Source: UBA4416 sp044238845
GTDB lineage: Bacteria; Bacteroidota; Bacteroidia; B-17B0; Aurantibacillaceae
NCBI GenBank assembly: GCA_044238845.1
Contig: JBIICN010000002.1
Span: forward strand, 62,001 to 126,000
Length of the DNA: 64,000 nucleotides
Direction of reading: 5' to 3'
Within the stretch, counting starts at the first letter, position 1; each line of letters begins with the position of its first letter. The translations under genes were made by a program, and so were the position numbers. This document shows, piece after piece, positions 62,194 through 64,000 of the stretch. The notes beneath the pieces were generated by a model that ran no database searches, had not been told where the DNA came from, and was given only the letters and a program-made list of their open reading frames with translations.

Positions 62194-64000
62194 ATGGGTA
62201 TTTTTAGTAAATCATTTCCAAATGTTAGGCAGTTAGGCGCAATGGATTGCGGACCTACCTGCATTAAAATGATTGCTAAATATTACGGACGTGATTTTTC
62301 GGTTTCTTTTTTAAGAGAAAAATGCTTCATTACTAAATTAGGCGTTAATTTATTAGGAATTTCAGAAGCTGCTGAAACCATTGGTTTAAGATCAACAGGA
62401 GTTAAAATTAATTATGATGGTTTATTAGAGAGCAAACCATTTCCATGTATTGTCCATTGGAAAAATAATCACTTTGTGGTACTCTATAAAATGAGTAAAA
62501 ACAAAGTATACATTTCAGACCCTGCAATGGGATTGGTGACTTACACTCGTCAGGAATTTTTGGATGGCTGGGGACATGGTTCTGATACAGGCTTCGCTTT
62601 GTTTTTTGAACCTAGTAGTGATTTTTACGAAAATGAAATTGATAGCGTTGAAGAAAAACACATTAGTTCTACAAAATTTTTATTGGATTATATGCGTGGT
62701 TATTCATCACATTTTCTCCAGATATTTTTAGGAATGATGATTGGAAGCGTGATTATGTTATTTACTCCATTTTTAACACAATCCATCGTAGATAAAGGAA
62801 TTAATGGATTAGATATTAATTTTATTAATTTGGTTTTAATAGGACAAGTAATTTTGTTTTTAGGCGGTGCATTTGTCGAAATTATTAGAAGTTGGATTTT
62901 ATTACACATTGGAAGTAGAATTAACGTTTCTTTAATTTCTGATTTCTTAAAAAAGCTATTAAGTCTTAAAGTTCAGTTTTTTGAGAGTCACTTAATAGGT
63001 GATATTTTACGACGAGTTGAGGATCATAAACGTATTGAGCGTTTATTAACTGTAACTTCATTATCAACAGTGTTTTCAGTCATAAACTTAATTTTATTTG
63101 GCGTTATTTTAGTGATATACGATGTGAAAATATTTTCGGTATTTTTTATCGGAAGTACCTTAAGTATTTTATGGGTAACCTTATTTTTAAAGCAAAAAAA
63201 GAAATTGGATTTTAAATATTTTGAAACCTATTCTAAAAATTATAATAAGTTAATTGAAATTATTAAAGGTGTTGAAGAAATTAAACTCAGTAATAGTAAT
63301 AAACAAAAGCGTTGGGAATGGGAAGAAAATCAGGCTAAGATTTTTCGCATCAACACCAAAGCTTTATCAGTTGAGCAATTACAAAACAATGGTTCCAATA
63401 TTATTAATCATTTAACTACTATTTTAATTACTTATTTATCTGCAAAAGCTGTGGTTAATGGCGAATATTCATTAGGCTCTATGTTTGCTATTAATATGAT
63501 AGTAGGCCAATTAAGTTCTCCTATAAACCAAATTATTGATTTTATTCCAATGTTGCAAGAAGCAAAACTAGGTTTGGATAGAATTTTAGAGGTACATCAA
63601 CAAGAAGCAGAGGAAACGCACTTCAATAAAACCGTTAATATTATTGAAAAAGCAGAGGATATTGTTTTGGAAAATTTATCTTTTTCGTATACAGGCGACC
63701 CTAATAGTTTAGTATTAAAAAATATTAATTTAGTGATACCTGCTGGTAAAACAACGGCTATTGTTGGCGGAAGCGGAAGTGGTAAAAGTACATTGATGAA
63801 ATTATTGTTGCGTTTTTATGAGCCAAGTCTTGGTAAAATTATGGTTGGTACTGATAGCATGAATTCTATTTTTTATAGCGTGTGGCGTAATAATATTGGT
63901 GTGGTGATGCAAGAGGGAAAAGTGTTTTCTGAAACTATTGCCAATAATATAGCATTAGGATTAAAGGTTGACATGAAACGTGTAGTTGAGTGTGCCAAAC
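62194..64000 (+). CDS. Peptidase-containing ABC exporter (C39 bacteriocin-type), 3' part beyond the window
   Basis: 602 codons are visible from MGIFSKSFPNVRQLGAMDC. The C39 papain-like domain has oxyanion Gln13, Cys19 (MDCGPTC), His93 (NNHFVVLYK) and Asp109 (ISDPAMG). Membrane helices follow at ~165-420, then the ATPase with Walker A GGSGSGKST at 525-533. These enzymes cleave GG leaders and export the core. The gene is divergent from the GG peptide. The ATPase end and any HlyD-type partner are outside the window. Confidence 0.92.
   Translation, partial: MGIFSKSFPNVRQLGAMDCGPTCIKMIAKYYGRDFSVSFLREKCFITKLGVNLLGISEAAETIGLRSTGVKINYDGLLESKPFPCIVHWKNNHFVVLYKMSKNKVYISDPAMGLVTYTRQEFLDGWGHGSDTGFALFFEPSSDFYENEIDSVEEKHISSTKFLLDYMRGYSSHFLQIFLGMMIGSVIMLFTPFLTQSIVDKGINGLDINFINLVLIGQVILFLGGAFVEIIRSWILLHIGSRINVSLISDFLKKLLSLKVQFFESHLIGDILRRVEDHKRIERLLTVTSLSTVFSVINLILFGVILVIYDVKIFSVFFIGSTLSILWVTLFLKQKKKLDFKYFETYSKNYNKLIEIIKGVEEIKLSNSNKQKRWEWEENQAKIFRINTKALSVEQLQNNGSNIINHLTTILITYLSAKAVVNGEYSLGSMFAINMIVGQLSSPINQIIDFIPMLQEAKLGLDRILEVHQQEAEETHFNKTVNIIEKAEDIVLENLSFSYTGDPNSLVLKNINLVIPAGKTTAIVGGSGSGKSTLMKLLLRFYEPSLGKIMVGTDSMNSIFYSVWRNNIGVVMQEGKVFSETIANNIALGLKVDMKRVVECAK

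Noticed and set aside
1..64000. CRISPR arrays, tRNA or rRNA genes, insertion sequences, integrases
   Set aside because: No regularly spaced repeats, cloverleaf candidates or transposase/integrase ORFs were seen on either strand.

Overview
The window is chromosomal DNA from an AT-rich member of the Bacteroidota. Evidence for this is the TAnnTTTG-type promoters, the lack of strong Shine-Dalgarno sequences, a PKD-repeat surface protein with an N-terminal LamG-like region, a SusC/TonB-like outer-membrane barrel, a bacillithiol deacetylase, a YwqK/MORN protein and the DUF349 protein. The lineage within the phylum cannot be fixed from the sequence. No rRNA, tRNA, CRISPR array or insertion sequence was seen.

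Layout. (1) 1-2224, minus: the N-terminal 741 residues of a large secreted LamG/PKD-type surface protein that runs off the left edge. (2) 2406-20428: a surface-polysaccharide locus. It starts with a three-gene cassette for a dTDP-3-acylamino-3,6-dideoxyhexose (ketoisomerase, acyltransferase, aminotransferase). A polyprenyl-phosphate glycosyltransferase, a GT-C-like membrane protein, six further glycosyltransferases, a Wzx-type flippase, a membrane transglutaminase-like protein, an asparagine synthetase, an opposite-strand Wzy-like polymerase candidate and GalE follow. Most plus-strand genes overlap or are a few bases apart. (3) 20431-35265: conserved genes (queG, ruvB, recG, bshB1, a 2-oxoacid dehydrogenase E2, an OmpA/PD40 protein, a methyltransferase, a ZIP transporter, priA). 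A DUF433/DUF5615 toxin-antitoxin-like pair sits upstream of queG. (4) 35359-48226: a DUF922-type lipoprotein, a tyrosine-catabolism operon (trhO, lipoprotein, hmgA, hppD), a threonine-dehydrogenase-like SDR, a YwqK protein, and cysS, glutaminyl cyclase, a hypothetical gene and polA. (5) 48295-61593: an FAD monooxygenase with an N-terminal zinc knuckle, a GIY-YIG protein, a DUF349 protein, a MutS2-like ATPase, a GDPD, a lipoprotein, a TonB-type barrel, truA and an MsbA-like ABC exporter. (6) 61844-64000: a 60-residue double-glycine-leader peptide divergent from a C39-peptidase ABC exporter, cut by the right edge.

The most interesting part is region 6. A Gly-rich leader peptide and its likely processing/export ATPase flank a 167-bp intergenic region with three copies of a TAGTAATT-type motif, two of them exactly 21 bp apart. 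This looks like a regulated secreted-peptide system. Other recurring patterns are promoters so close to start codons that the mRNAs should be nearly leaderless, and at least five different palindromic or repeat-type intergenic elements between 36 and 55 kb, one of which encodes the signal peptide of a GDPD.
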